Source: Salvator merianae (taxonomy: Eukaryota; Chordata; Lepidosauria; Squamata; Teiidae). From it: a stretch of 64,000 nt of DNA. The notes beneath the pieces are model-generated. The model was not told where the DNA came from. It searched no databases and saw only the letters and a program-made list of their open reading frames with translations. How positions within the stretch are numbered: position 1 is the stretch's first letter; every line of letters starts with the position of its first letter. This document shows, in pieces, positions 1 to 12,872 of the stretch. The DNA lies in the NCBI GenBank assembly GCA_003586115.2, contig QVOM02000112.1, positions 105,426,701-105,490,700 of the forward strand. The letters are read 5' to 3'. A program made the position numbers and the translations under genes.

Positions 1-777
1 GTATTTCTGTCTTCTTTCAGGGAGACCTGAGAAAACCTTCTGTCAGAAATATTTCCAGCTTTTGTCGGAAGGAGCCATCACATTTATAATGTAGATAGAG
101 ATGCATTAATATATCTACTTTTCCTCCAAGTTTATCAGACACTGGCAGTCTTAAATCCAGGTCACAATATCACAGATTGTCCTAATGTGTATTTTTGTAT
201 TCAGTTTCCCCTAAGATACACAGTTTCACCAGTCATCTCCATGTATGCCATTTTTTAAATACAGGATGCTCATCACAGAGTTTGGAAAAATGCAAATTTT
301 GAAAAGGTATCTGTTTCAGTTTTCCTGCTGGTCCAAGATGTACGAACTGAGTTGGATCACTGAACAGTTTCTTCCCCATCTTTCATTATAGGCAGGGTGT
401 TCATATAGATGAGGTTTTATTAGCTTTTGGTTTAATTTTTTAAGCAATACAAAAGAACGTGTATTATTATTTAAGCAATACTCCTTGAACTGGGAAAATC
501 TACGAGCTTCTCTTCCATTCAGACAGGCAGTGCTACCTGGTGGCAGATCACACCTTGAAGCTACAGCAAAAGGGAAAGAGGAAGAACTGGTAGGGAGTCT
601 CCATTGATTCACCCTCCCAAATCACGTTTTGGTTCTCTGTGGATCGAAATGCAAGCCGTGGGGTGGGGGGAGGAATCCACTTTGATTATTATGCTCTTTG
701 CTTAATTTTCTCCCCTCTTTCTTCTTTTTATTCAGAAAAAGTGTACAAATCATCCAACTAAAATATATATAATACTA
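1..777. other. No recognised feature
   Basis: AT-rich non-coding sequence. The one open frame on the minus strand (316-612) begins with GTG and has no recognisable domain. I see no repeat family match here. Confidence 0.5.
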
Positions 778-801
778 AAATATATAATAATATATATTAT
801 T

Positions 802-838
<37 letters not shown>

Positions 839-854
839 AATATATAATAATATA

Positions 855-903
<49 letters not shown>
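778..903. repeat. TTA/ATT microsatellite, tandemly duplicated block
   Basis: Two near-identical 60-bp blocks lie head to tail. Each begins with an AT-rich lead (AAATATATAATAATATATAT) followed by a run of ATT units. The first run is broken by one G (TTAGTATTA); the second is uninterrupted. This looks like a duplicated microsatellite, or two runs at the tail of an older retroposon. Confidence 0.9.
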
Positions 904-1594
904 TAGACCCTTTAAGGTCCACTGGTGGTGCTATCATGTCAATGATAGACAGCTCAGCCTTTCTCTGAACAATAAAATTTTCCTCAAATACTGCTTCCCT
1001 TTTTATTTCTGCCTACTTACTGTAGCTTATCTGCACCACTACATGTCCCAAACATTAATTGGGATGTAAATGCTCTACATTCTATATTACCAAAGTTTAC
1101 ACAAGCATCTTTCCGATGAGGCAGGGTATGTATGGCATCTTGAGTTAAAATGGTTCCAGTAAAATTTTGGAAAACCAACACATCTCAAAAATACTGAAAG
1201 AGCAGTACAAGCTGTAATCATTTGTAAAATTGTGTGCAAAGCAGTGAGATCATAATTGTACAACTTTCATATAAATATGGCTTTATTATATACATAGCAG
1301 TCATGGAAATAAAAAGCCTTACCTTTATAAATAAATGTATATGTTCCAAGAAGCTGCTGTTTCTTTCAGTTAAATGCTCAGGTACCAGAACTTGAAACTT
1401 CTATTTTTATCTCCCTTTTGGTGGTTTTTGGATTGTTATGCCATGTTCCATGATTCTGCTTTGGTTCAACCCAAATGAGATGAAAACCAGCCAAAGAAGC
1501 CTCAGTTCTTCCATTCTATCTAGAGTGTTGTAGTATTTACACAGGCCAAAGATTCATGGGTTGCTCTGGGTCTTGATCTCTTCAAAACATTTGA
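904..1594. other. No recognised feature
   Basis: Non-coding, AT-rich. No frame with protein-like composition and no repeat recognised by eye. Confidence 0.45.
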
Positions 1595-1817
1595 GGGCTC
1601 AGTCACACCTAAGTTTTAATCCAGCTTCAGTTCGCTTTCAGATTGAAAGAACACATCAGTGAAGCGATAAGATGTTTAATTTCATCATTATCTAACTCAG
1701 AAAATCCACCTTTGGTTTAGATAACATAGAAAGAAAATGATGAGTCACTTTGCTGATGTGTTCTTTCAGTCCAAAAGTGGACTGAAGCTGGATTAAAACG
1801 TAGGTGTGACTGGGCCC
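1595..1817. mobile_element. Non-autonomous DNA transposon, 'GGGCTCAGTCACACC' family, copy 1
   Basis: The left end GGGCTCAGTCACACCTA is mirrored at the right end, whose reverse complement starts GGGCCCAGTCACACCTA. The inverted repeats continue inwards through a TTTTAATCCAGCTTCAGT-like segment and an ACACATCAG segment. A second copy of the same element lies at 60445-60659. There is no coding capacity, so this is a MITE of about 220 bp. Flanks are TGA and TCA, so the target duplication is unclear in this copy. Confidence 0.85.
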
Positions 1818-2566
1818 TCAGGGTGAATAATTTAAGGATGTTTTAATGTGGAGTTGGGTAGAAACTTCCTCAGAAATTCTCAGATAATCCACTTCTCAGA
1901 GAACACAGTATCACAAAGAATATATTTCAGAATGTCCCTCCCACTCATTTTCTTTACCCATTAATAAGGAAGGTAATTTTACACAGCTGTACATCTCACT
2001 CAATATATTTAAAACGGTGGACAAAAGTGATGGCTTTGATGCCTCTATCGTGCAATTCACTTCACTTTAGGGCTACTGTATGAAAAAGGACAGAATTTTT
2101 GCTCCTTTAATAGTTGCACAGAAGAAAGAATTCAGCAGGTGAGGCTTGTCATGCAAGGAACAGCTGCTAAAGTCCCTCTTCTGTGCTTCTATTAAAGGAA
2201 CAAACACTCCGTCCTTTTCTGAAATGGTAACTCTCTTTCCTTTAGTTCTTTTGCTTCCTGTCTCCATCCCATTAGTTAATGCAGAATTCAATATTAACTG
2301 AATCTCTACTCACCCTTGTAGTAACAGGACACTTCTGGATTCAGGGAGAAATAGCATGGGTCTGTACACCAATGCACTCTTTCTCCCTAGTTTGGGCATT
2401 AGGGAGGGCAGCAGCTGCATCTTTCTGGGCACCATTTGTACAGACTCTGTACACTTGCTACATGGATGCTGTCCCAGATTTGGCACTATGATATATGCAA
2501 AAGCTGCCCAATTTTTCATTTTGCCAATCTCATGACACAAAGGGCAGAGGTGCGTATGCAGTGTCA
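1818..2566. other. No recognised feature
   Basis: Non-coding. Short overlapping frames on both strands near 2073-2566 have no conserved domain. Confidence 0.4.
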
Positions 2567-2938
2567 GGGCTTTTTCCTGCTTTCCACCTTGGAATGATTG
2601 AAGCCCACCATTCCAAGATGGAACACTCTCTGCGGTGCGGCAGTGTGAATGCTGGCTGCCTTGCCATGACAGTGGCCACAAAAAAGTCTGGCCACTGCCA
2701 TGACAACCAGGGATGGGGTGTGTGTCTGCGCAGCTGCAGCCACCCTGTGGCCTTCAGCAATCACACCCAGAAGTGGGTGTGAATGCTAAGTATTGGGAGC
2801 AGTCGTTCCTGGTACAGCTGTGGACAACAATTTTGTTGCCTACAGCTAGTAACCATCAGGAGCATCTGCAGACGCTCCTGGACACACTGTGCTGGTGAAC
2901 ATCCAATCACTCACTAGCACTAGAGTGCAAACAGGCCC
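2567..2938. mobile_element. Non-autonomous TIR element, 'CACACTTTCCACC' family
   Basis: Left end GGGCTTTTTCCTGC and right end (reverse complement GGGCCTGTTTGCACTCTAG) form imperfect terminal inverted repeats. The flanks are TCA on both sides, a 3-bp target duplication. The interior shares blocks with 21735-22149 and 17353-17700, including GTGTGAATGCTGGC and a TGCCATGACA segment. It has no plausible protein. Several short overlapping frames on both strands are composition artefacts. Confidence 0.75.
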
Positions 2939-3015
2939 TCAGTGTAAACCCCTCCAATGTGCCCAAAAGAGAGGTGTGAGAATGAAGCATGAGTCTAGGG
3001 ACATTTCTGCACTCA

Positions 3016-3080
3016 TCTTTCTGTGGTCTGAACCAGTGATTCTGGGCCAGCCAGGCCCACTGGTTCAGACCGCAGAAAGA
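3016..3080. repeat. Short hairpin (23-bp inverted repeat)
   Basis: Arms 3016-3038 and 3058-3080 match with one mismatch (GTGGTCTGAACCAGTG against its complement), around a 19-base loop. Probably the core of a decayed foldback transposon. Confidence 0.85.
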
Positions 3081-3380
3081 CACAGCTTGATTCTGTGCCA
3101 TCTGCTTGGTGGCACTGATCCAGACCAGCCCCTGTCTCAAGGCTTGTGTGAGTTTAGAGCTGGCCTCTGAGGACTCCAAAGGGCTAGGAACTTTTGTTCC
3201 TAGCTTCGAAATTGCCGCAGGACCTGTTTTGGTGGCACAGTTTGGTGGCCTGCCAAAATTTGTCCCTCAGTAGTTCCAAACACGGAGATATGTCTTCTGC
3301 ATGCCTCAGTGTTCTGGACTAGGGCCTGCTGTTCTGCCAATAAACCTGTTTAAATTGGTCTTCCAGTGATCCAGATCAAG

Positions 3381-3420
3381 GGAATATAATTCGGAATAAG
3401 GCCCAGTGCAGAAAAAGCCC
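3381..3420. mobile_element. Fragment of foldback MITE (F family), right end only
   Basis: The stretch GGAATAAGGCCCAGTGCAG followed by AAAAAGCCC matches the right ends of complete F-family copies at 47021-47154 and 38075-38245. The left arm is not clearly identifiable. Confidence 0.6.
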
Positions 3421-5624
3421 TATTCCAATTTACAAAATGACAGTAAGCCTCACTGAACTAAATGGACCTTAGCGTTTCTGGGTCAACCCATTTTGATTGC
3501 ACTGTTAGCAATTTCTTTACCTTCTGATTCATTTTGATTGTATTCCTAGTTTTGATTGTATGCTCTTAGGTGAATTGGACATTGTCACCTGAAAAGGCAA
3601 GGTACATTATAGATATGGTATATAAAAATTAGGAAGAGACAAATAGAAAAAAAGACCCTTGGTTTGAACAGGTAATCGTCAGCCAGCCCACTGACTTTAA
3701 AGATACAATTTCATAAAAAATATTTAAAAATCCACTGGAAGAGAAAAAGTTTGTAGGCCACACCAGTTTCCAAAAACTATAGCTTTTGATATCAAGAAAG
3801 GGGGAAAGAAGAGGTTTCTAACCCCCAAATTGTTGCAGGTCTGCAAAGGATATCATCATGTACAACTTAACATATCAAGAAAGAAAGGCAAGGGAATGGT
3901 AAACAAAGAAACTACTATAAATGAAAAGAAACTGCTGCAAGATAAGGAAAGATGAATTAATGTCACCCATAGGAGACTCCTTTTGTGTGGCTTAACTACC
4001 TTTCTGGGTGGTTTCACGGAAAAGGTCTTCCAGATGTAGTTTTGGCCTTAATAGATCTATTCAGAAAACATCTGCAGGGTTGTTTTGAAAGCATAATTAA
4101 ACAACCATTGTGTCCATGCTGTTTGCTTCCCACTCCAGTCTTCTTCCTTTCGGAAACAGACTCCAGGCCTTAGAGTTCAAACCCCACTGAAACTTCTCCA
4201 TGCCTCACTTCCAGAAACAGGCTTCCAGATCAAATAACACAGTTAGGCAGTTTGGGATTTACCGAGGGTGGGTGGCAAGAGATGGCGATGCCTCCTGCCA
4301 AGGTCAAAACATCCTATTTATTCAATACTTCTAATAAAATTCACAGTTTGCAGGGATTGAATATTAACTTGCCTGAACGCTGCCATATTTTGCTGTCTTT
4401 TTTTCTTTGATTAGGGAGAAGCGTTATTTGAGCCCGCTTGTCTGACATTTTGAAGTTGCACGCAATTTTGTTTTTCAGCTTTTTCCCCAACCCCAAGAGA
4501 ATGCTGTATGCTATGTGGAAAAGGTTTAGGTGGCTCCCAGGAAACAGGGGCTAGCTTGCAGTGATGAAATCAGGTTCCACTCCACTTTCCACTAGTGCTA
4601 CTACTGCTGCCTTTGATGAACCTCCTCTGATGGTTTAGCTACGCCATTGTGGTCCTAATCCCATCCTCCCTGGTGCGGCCCAGCACTTCTCAATTTGGGA
4701 ATAACAGTGAGAAACTTGGTGATTGCATGGCATCCTATATAGTTTCCCCCAAAATGGAGGTAAAGAGTCAAAAAGCATTATTTGGACTCCTCAGTCCTTG
4801 GTTTGATATCCTGCTCTGAGGATGTGAATGAGAAGCTCGTGATATGGAAATATGGTGGAGAGTTTTTCGACTGTTCCTGTTCCTGGAAGGTTTCACTGAA
4901 TCCTATGTGTTTAGTTTGAGTTACTTCCTTCACTGAGCCCAGAGAAAAAGCAGCTGACCTGGACTTGGAGGCAGTTGGAGAAAACTGAGCAAATCTGTAG
5001 CTTTGAACAAGCCTGTTGACTGGTGTGCGTGTGTGTATACGCAAAACACATGTAATTCCAATAAATCTTTTATTATTAAAGTACAGCTTGCAAGGTTTTT
5101 GTTTATCCAGCCTTTTTATTTCATTCCCTCATCCATCCAAGGTTGCTGTGAAATTTTACATCAGTTACGGTCAAGGGATTTCCCTGTAAACTGGGCTGTT
5201 GTTGTGAATTATTGTCATGGCCTTGATTTTTAATTCTGAGCCAGAGGATGAGCTGGCCAAGTTCAAGTCTGCTGTACCACCACCTGAGGGATTAAATTAG
5301 GTTCCTCAATATGCAGTGAAGAATCTCACACCTTGTTGAAACCAAGTTGCTCTGGATCTTCTCAGCATTCAGGTGAGTAATTGCCTGAGAGTCACATGTA
5401 CACTGACTTAAATCTTATGGTGGAAACAAGGCAGCATATAAATAGAAGAAAGAAAGGATGCCAGTGTGGGGTCTCTCCTTCTGCCCTACAACAGACCAAG
5501 ATCATGGATTGCACCACCACATTGCAAGATTGAGACAGGGTGACACTATAGGGCATCTCCATCTGCCTGCCAGTTGAGTTGGCCTAGTTCCCATCTCCTC
5601 TTGTGTCATGCCTTACAGAAGAAT
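3421..5624. other. No recognised feature
   Basis: No gene or repeat family recognised. Open frames are short and lack domain signatures. Confidence 0.4.
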
Positions 5625-5735
5625 GTGAGAGAAGTCCTACTGCTTCAGGCCACAGCCCATCTATTCCAGCATCCTGTTTCACACAGTGGCCCACCAATTG
5701 CTTCTGAGCATTTTCAAGCAGAATAATCAATTATT
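5625..5735 (-). mobile_element. CR1-like LINE, extreme 3' fragment
   Basis: Contains, in reverse orientation, the element's characteristic tail (GCCCACCAATTGCTTCTG and CATCTATTCCAGCATCCTG), shared with at least seven other copies in this window. Only about 110 bp is retained. Confidence 0.75.
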
Positions 5736-6487
5736 CCAACCTTGCTTTCACGGTGACTCCTACAAACCTTATTAAATGCCAAGAAGTTTCATGACAGCAG
5801 TACTTGGTGGGTTGCAACCAGTGGAACTGGCAATCTGTATGATGGATTAAACTACAGGCCTTCTCATTATTTATTTAAAATTCAAGCCATCTTTCACCAT
5901 AGTCTATGGCGTGCTTGCACAGGATTAAACACAAGAATCCATAATTTTATTTCTGTTCATTTGTATGACCACCCAGTAACATCATTCCCGGGCAGATTTG
6001 GCAATTGAGGAAAGCCTTTGAATTTGCCAGGCTTATTAAGGCTAACTTCCCAACATCCCTGCCTCCTCCATCTCCAACCATTTCACATGGGGTCAGAAGT
6101 CTGAAGTGGGCTTCCTGTTTACTAGGGCTGCCTCCACACATAGCAAACTCATAATATGTTGTCTTTTTATCAAGGCACTTCAAAATTTTATCCAACATGG
6201 ATGGAAAATACATCCCTAAAACGAATGAGTGAGAGGAGACCCTGCATGTGGGGAAGCAGTGTTAGCAATACATTCTGTCTTTCCTCCTTGGTGCTTTGTG
6301 CCAGAAATCAATTTAGAACAAACATAAGAGAGCCTCTGACTGACTGAGACAGAGATGTGTCATGGTAGGGGAAACATGAGCAAGAACCATGATGAGGCTT
6401 TTAGGGGAAGGAAGAGAGGGAGCTGGTGGGGGGAGCTAGATTGACTGCTTCACCTCCAATGGTGCCTGCCTGAAGGGGAGGTGAACA
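5736..6487. other. No recognised feature
   Basis: Non-coding; no repeat family identified by eye. Confidence 0.4.
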
Positions 6488-7010
6488 TAAGATCATAAGA
6501 GGAGCCCAGCTGGAGTGGGCCATGGCACATCTAGTCCAGCATCCTGTCCCACACAGTGGCCCACCAATTGCTTCTGGGCATTCTTAAGCAGAAGGTGAAG
6601 GCAAAACCTTCACCTGCTCTTGACTCCCTCAAAATGGCCTTTAGAGGTATACTGTCTCTCCATCCTGGAGGTAATTCCTAGCCATCAATTCCAGTAGCCA
6701 TTAATACACATATCGTCCATGGATTTGTCTTAAAACTATCCAGGCAGGTTGCTATTACTACCTCTTCTGGTAGTAAATTCCATAGACCAATGACCAAATA
6801 CATCCCCTTGTTGGGCCTACCTCTCCTTTCCATCAGCTTCATAGAGTGCTCCCTGGTCCTAGTGTTGTGTGATAGAGAAATTTATTCTGTTCTATCTGCC
6901 TTTTCCACACCATGCATAATTTTATATACTTCAGTCAGGTTACCTCTTCAGTGCCATCTTCAAGGCTGAAGAGACCTAGATGTTGCAGCCTGATTTCATA
7001 AGGGAAGAAG
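6488..7010 (-). mobile_element. CR1-like LINE 3' fragment
   Basis: Reverse-oriented copy of the LINE tail. It runs from the terminal CATAAGAGGAGCCC through the 3' UTR into the end of the reverse-transcriptase ORF, where the complement encodes the conserved 'LPEE' and 'IGLWN' region. The copy is 5'-truncated, as is usual for CR1, and its reading frame is disrupted. Confidence 0.85.
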
Positions 7011-7394
7011 TCAGCATTCTCCCTCCACTCACTCTGTCGATACTTTATGACCCAGTTCCGGTCTCACTCTCTGGAATTGTCCCTGGGCTTGGCAGACACA
7101 TCAAACAATGGTCCAAGCATCTTGTTTGTTTTTAAGAGGCACTCCTAGGCCTCATTTTTGCACCCTTTACTTAGGGCACCCTATCAGGACATGGAGTTGA
7201 GAGCAGGGGAAAGAGAGTCACATCTGTTGGCCAAATCCACTTGGCGGGTAATCAGAAGGTACCCTTGTGGCCATGTGTGGATGTACCCAAAGCTTCTTTA
7301 CAGTTCAGAGCCTTGCATTGTCTCTGCCTGCCTGATCAGATGGAAATGTTTGCAAGCATAATGTGGATTGCACGGGCAAGCTCTTTTAAGACTT

Positions 7395-8087
7395 CATAAG
7401 AACATAGGAGGAGACTTGCTGGATCAGGCCACGGCCCGTCTAGTCTAGCATTCTGTCTCACACGGTGGCCCACCAATTGCTTCTGGACATTCTCAAGCAG
7501 AAGACAAAGACAAAACCTTCACCTGCTCTTGACTCCCCACAAATGGTTTTACAGACATCCTGCCTGTCTCTCCACCCTGGAGGTAGCACCTAGGCATCTA
7601 TTCTAGTAGCTATTCATACACCTGACCCCCATGAATCTGTCCAGTCTGTTCTTAAAGGTATCCAGGCTGATTGCTGTCACCATCCCTTCTGGCAGTAAAT
7701 TCCATAGACCAATGACCCTCTGGGTGAAAAGATGCTTCCCCTTGTTGGTACTAACCCTTCTACCCTATCAGCTTCCCAGAGTGCCCCCTGGTCCTAGTGT
7801 TGTGCGGTAGAGAAAAGAATTTCTCTCTATCCACCTTATCCTACTGTGCATGATTTTATATACTTCAGTCAGGTCTCCTCTTAAATGCTATTTTTCAAGG
7901 CTGAAGAGGCCAAGATGTTGCAGCCTGATTTTGTAAGGAAGGTGTTCCAGCTCCTTGATCATTCTAGTTGCCCTTTTCTGCACCTTCTCCAGTTCCACAA
8001 TATCCTTTTTGAGGTGAAGTGACCCGAATTGTACACATTTCCCCGTTTGTGAGGTCTTCCATCCAGGCACTGCCCAATTCTAGGCCT
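7395..8087 (-). mobile_element. CR1-like LINE 3' fragment with ORF2 C-terminus
   Basis: About 690 bp of a reverse-oriented LINE. The minus-strand frame at 7888-8070 encodes a CR1 ORF2 C-terminal segment: KKDIVELEKVQKRATRMIK, followed by LGLFSLEK. The segment normally follows the reverse-transcriptase domain and precedes the WNLLPEE motif, which is also recognisable here in broken frames. The copy is 5'-truncated and dead. Confidence 0.9.
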
Positions 8088-8090
8088 CTT

Positions 8091-8172
8091 TATTTATTTT
8101 TTACATGTTCATACCATCCTATGCTTAGTGGTCTCAGGGTAGTTTACAAATAATACATAACAATTTAAAATA
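8091..8172 (-). mobile_element. L2-type LINE/SINE 3' tail
   Basis: The TTTATTTATTTTTTACATG lead, then CCATCCTATGCTTAGTGG and TCTCAGGGTAGTTTACAAA, is the reverse complement of the usual L2-type 3' end (GTAAACYRCCCTGAGAC...). The same tail occurs at 25361, 59325, 59985 and 61885. Confidence 0.6.
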
Positions 8173-9290
8173 GCTTCAGGAAAGTGGCAGTTTTATGGGT
8201 CTTTTGACCATATCCTGAAAGTTCGGAGCCGAAAAGTTGTAGCTAGGTCAGAGATTCCTTTTCTGCTTTCTGAATCTCAGTCAAACCAACTTGTTTAAAT
8301 AATAGAGTGGAACCCTTGGCTTGCCCTGATGCCAAGCATTTTCTTCCACTTTCCAGGAAGGTTTCTTATGCATAAATTACTCTTTTTCCATTGTTTTGAT
8401 TAAAAATTCCTTTTGCAGCTCTCGTGCAACACAGGATGCTACTAACTGGCAACCTGCGCTCCCGAGGAACGGCTGGAGTTGCTTCACGAGTGAAGGCTGA
8501 CTGGTGTGGACCTCAGTTGCTGCTGCTGTCTGGAGAATGAAGGCCGTTCATTAGTCATGAAGAAAGCTGTCTGCTAACTGTTCCTCCTTTTGCTGCTCAG
8601 CATGGAAAACAGCAGCTGCCTTTGACTCTTTTATGGGGAGAAAGAAGGTGGCAGGGAAGAGAATTGTTTAGAAGAAGAAGAAAGGGAAGGGAGGGAGGGA
8701 AGGAGAATGGATATTAGATTTAAAACTGAGTGGAAAAAGCAACCCTCTGCTATAATCTTGAGAGAAAAGAACACCTCCAAGCAAATTAATTTAGTTTTTT
8801 CAGCTGGAAAAAAAATTAATGCAATCCTGCTTCCCAATTAATTTAGGCATAAGACCACTATCACAATGTAGCTGATAAGGAGCACTGAAAGAATCCTGGA
8901 AATTCCCCCTGAAGTACCAGCAATAAAGAGGTTTTTTTTACAGTACTTTCTCTTAAAAAGATATCTTTGTATTCCCCAGGTTTCAGAACATACTTCAGAA
9001 AATCTCAGAATGTACTTCACGGATATATTTTATGTAATTTTTAGTTTTGTATCCAGAATCTGCTTAGATTGAAGAAAAACAGAATCATATATGGTGCCTT
9101 CAAGGCATTCTTATTGCTATTTTTGTAAGGCCTATCCGCAGTGCGGATAGATGTCTGTAACACAGCAGAATGGCAATGGCCAGGAAAGCAGAGGCCTTAG
9201 GCACAGGAGATATTATCATAGGCTGCAGATGGGTTGGGCTGAGACTGCAACCACATTTAGGTATCACCCTGAATGCTCTCAAACATACAG
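8173..9290. other. No recognised feature
   Basis: Non-coding sequence; purine-rich stretch near 8636-8710. Nothing recognised. Confidence 0.4.
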
Positions 9291-9866
9291 GACCTTTTCA
9301 CACTTTACACCTTAGTGGAATTATCCCATTCTAAGTTGGAACAGTCCCCACGGGTGAGACAGCCATCCGCACTGCAGCCCGATCAGTTAGGCCCAATGGC
9401 GTTGCTGCAATCGGCCCATCACACCTGCGCACTGCACAGGCCTCCCAGTTGCCATGACAGCGGCCAGAAGCTTGTCAGATGCTGCTGTGGCATTGATCAG
9501 GTCTGCACCTGATCAGACACCAGAATGCTGGATTGGGCATTGGGCAGCATTGTCTGGTGTTGCAGGCCGGATTGGGACATCGCAGGGCCAAGTGGGGCAT
9601 GGTGTGGGCCCATTAATACCCACGCAATGGGGCGGACCCAACTGGGCAACTGCACATGCATGCACACATGCATGGCGCTGCTGCCATTTGCCATGGCAGC
9701 GTCTGGCCACTTGCCAGCCACGACTGCCGTGGTGAGGATCGGGCATGGCCACCAGTGTTTGCACTGTGAATGCCGGTAGCTGACTTCAGGTACGTTTCTA
9801 GGCCCCATAGTGCAGACGGTGTCTGCACACTGGGGTCCATTCTAAGGTGGAAGGTGGAACAGGCCC
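9291..9866. mobile_element. GC-rich non-autonomous TIR element
   Basis: The left end GACCTTTTCACACTTTACACC and a nearby CCATTCTAAGTTGGAACAG are mirrored at the right by CCATTCTAAGGTGGAAGG and GGAACAGGCCCC. The interior is CpG/TpG-rich and alphabetically different from the AT-rich surroundings. Four overlapping 75-100-codon frames on both strands (9454-9840) come from this composition and are not genes. Confidence 0.75.
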
Positions 9867-12187
9867 CCTCTGTTTCTACAGATTAACTGCTGACTGCAGT
9901 CAAGAGTTATCCACATGACACTAAGCATCAGGAATAGACAAATGGAGACACAGCAATTAGGGCTTACCATCAGCCCATCAAGCCCCAAATTAGCACTCAC
10001 ACTCTGGTGTAGTAGTGTTTAATTAGTTCCATGTCTTATAATGCCAGAATTCCATGCTGGAAAAGATGGCATACAAATAAAGGCAAGTGGCAAATCCACA
10101 GTGCTCTCTCTTCCCCTTTCCCTTCCAGGAAGTTATTGTGAACTGTCAGGGTTTGGAGAAGAACAGCAAAACTGCTTTTTGCTAAGATGCCTACAAGGCA
10201 TCATGGTTTAGCTGCAGCCTAAAAGAAGAACGATTTACATGGGATTGATATTATTAGTTATGTAATATCCACAGCAGAACTTCTTGCAATACCAATTTCA
10301 TCCTTTACTGGAAATTAATGAAATACTGGTTACGCAAATAGGCATACGCATTGGCTTAATACGGAACCATCCAAACAACCATGGTTCAAGGTGATTTGGC
10401 TATTCCAAGTGCAGGAAAAGCACACTGGAAACTTGGCTCAGTTTCTCCCAACATCGAACCAACCTGCTGTTTCCCTGACTTGGTGGTTTGAGGAAACAGC
10501 AGCTTGGCGTAAAATCAGGAGAGGTCACACTAAGCCCCCAGTGTGTTTTCCCTGCACTTTGAACAATCGAACCACTCTGAACTGAGGCAGCTTGGAAAAT
10601 TCAGTACTGAACCAATGGCACATGGCTATACACAAACATTATACAGATGTTCCGGAGTTCCGTGAATTTGTAATTTACAGTTTGAATCCATCTCTTGTTA
10701 TTGCAAATCACAAATAGTGGCAGACAGTTTTGTGACTCATTTTTCCATGTGTCAGCATTGATTAACTGTGCTTTCCTGTGGAGATTTTAACTAAAGGTTT
10801 CTAGTTCCAGTAGTTGTGCAGCAAGTCCACAAGGGGACCCCTGAGAATATCACTGGAATCAACATGTAGAACAGACAATAGGGAAAGCCCAAGCCAGACA
10901 ATAAACTTTGGGTTCATGCTCTGCTTATTCTGTGCGTCTGTAGCTTCGAAATGTTTGGGGCCACTCTGCAGACTGTTCTCTGCTCGATCCAGTGAAAAAG
11001 GATATAAAAGATTGTAAATGTTTTATTTGTTCCGGCTACATAACTGAGGCTGCAATCCAGGTTCCTGCTTTCCTGGGGAACAAGACCACTTTGAGTTATC
11101 ATGCATCAATGGCACATTGGATTGTTGCAAAATGTTGCATTTTCCAGACACAGGCCTGTTTCCATCATTTTCTACACAGAGAAGAACATGGATTGTATTA
11201 ATAGGTGGCACTACACTTTCCTATGAGCTATGGGCTTCATTTTACAACAGTGTCCGTTGTGCATATTGCATATTTCAAAGGGAGGGAGCAATCCCTGTCT
11301 GGAAAAATAGATGGTTTTAGGCATTTCAGAAAGAGATGAGGCTGAGCATGTGCCATCATGGAACAACCAGGAGACAAGCATCTCCCTGTGCAAGGCTTGG
11401 TGGTGTCAAAGTGAAAAGGAATCAGCTAAGCAGCAGCTTACTCATAAAAACAGTGGAACTATGACTAAAGGGAGTCATAAATCCAAGGGGTGTAAGCACT
11501 GAGGAAAGGAGAAATGGTTTAGGGAGGTCCAAGTAGTCAACACTGAGCAATGGGAATCAAAACTTGGAGCAAGCACATCAGCTGCCTTTCGTTATTAACA
11601 CTGGCTGTGAAAATGCTCAAAATTTGGAGGTGACTGGGATGATTTCAGAGGTCAGATGCGTGTTGGCATCTAGCTTTACAGTTGTACCGGGCATGCAGAG
11701 GTTTAAAGAGTGGCTGCTACACAGAAAGAGTAAGGAATTGTACTCAGGAACACCCAGATGTGCTGTTTTCCAAAACCAGGAGGGCAAGAAAGACAAACGA
11801 TTTAAGACTGGACTGAGAAAACAACAGCCAAGCATGATAGGGCTGCGTCACATCTGATGTTTCTTTAGTCTTTCAGGTAGCACCAACATAGTTCCTGGCA
11901 CACTTCTGCAAGGGCAGTGGAAGAAGGGTGCAGATCTCTTTGGAAGCCTTGCTTTGCGTTAGCAAACAGCAGCTGCAATTAGATGCCCATGGGGGTTCCC
12001 TCCAGGGTGGCTGAGGGCTCTCCTGCTGCCCTGAGAGGACACCCTGGCAAGAGTGTGTGGCTCCAGCATTCTCAGAGGTCTCCATCCCATTGATTTGTTT
12101 CACAGCAGCTGTTTAGGCATTCAAGTCAAATCTAGTGAGAAGCACTATGCCATTGTGGTGCAGCACAGCAAAGGTTGCGAATGGCAG
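9867..12187. other. No recognised feature
   Basis: About 2.3 kb without a recognisable gene or repeat. Small frames around 10814-11860 on both strands lack domains. Confidence 0.4.
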
Positions 12188-12860
12188 AAGAACATAAGAG
12201 GAGTTCTGCTGGATCAGGCCATGGACCATCTAGTCCAGCATCCCATCCCAAACAGTGGCCCACCAATTGCTTCTGGGCATTCTCAAGCAGAATATAAAGG
12301 CAAAACCTTCACCTGCTCTCAACTCCCCACAAATGGTCTTTGGAAGCATCCTGTCTGACTCTCCACCCTGGAGGCAGTACCTAGGCATCCATTCTAGTAG
12401 CCATTGATATACCTGACCTCCATGAATCTGTCCAGTCCATTCTTAATGCTATCCAGGCTGATTGCTGTCACCACCTCTTCTGGTAGTAAATTCCATAGAC
12501 CAATGATTCTCTGGGTGAAAAAATACTTCCGCTTGTTGTTCATAACTCTCCTGCCCATCACCCTCATAGACTGCCACCTGATCTTGGTGTTGTGCAGTAG
12601 AGAAAAGAACTCTTCTCCATCCATCTTTTCCACACCATGGATGATTTTATATACTTCAGTCAGGTCCCCTCTTAAACACCATCTTTCAAGGTTGAAAAGA
12701 CCAAGACATTGCAGCCTGATCTTTGTAAGGTTGATGTTCCAACCCCTTGATCATTCTGGTTGCCCTTTACTGCACTTTTCCCAATTCCACATTATTCTTT
12801 CTGAGGTGAGGTGACCGGAATTGTACACAATATTCTAAATGTGTCTCACCATAGAATTAA
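12188..12860 (-). mobile_element. CR1-like LINE 3' fragment
   Basis: Reverse-oriented, 5'-truncated copy. The minus-strand frame 12394-12633 encodes the ORF2 C-terminus with RKYFFTQRIIGLWNLLPEEV followed by AISLDSIKNGLDRFMEV, typical of the region after the reverse transcriptase in CR1-clade elements. It is the best-preserved C-terminal frame of this subfamily in the window. The opposite-strand 136-codon frame at 12404-12814 is its shadow. Confidence 0.9.
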
Positions 12861-12872
12861 AAAAAGGCACTA

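Noticed and set aside
9454..9840. Several overlapping 75-103-codon frames
   Set aside because: All lie inside a GC-rich non-autonomous transposon and have no domain signatures.
12404..12814. 136-codon plus-strand frame
   Set aside because: Antisense to the CR1 ORF2 C-terminus on the minus strand.
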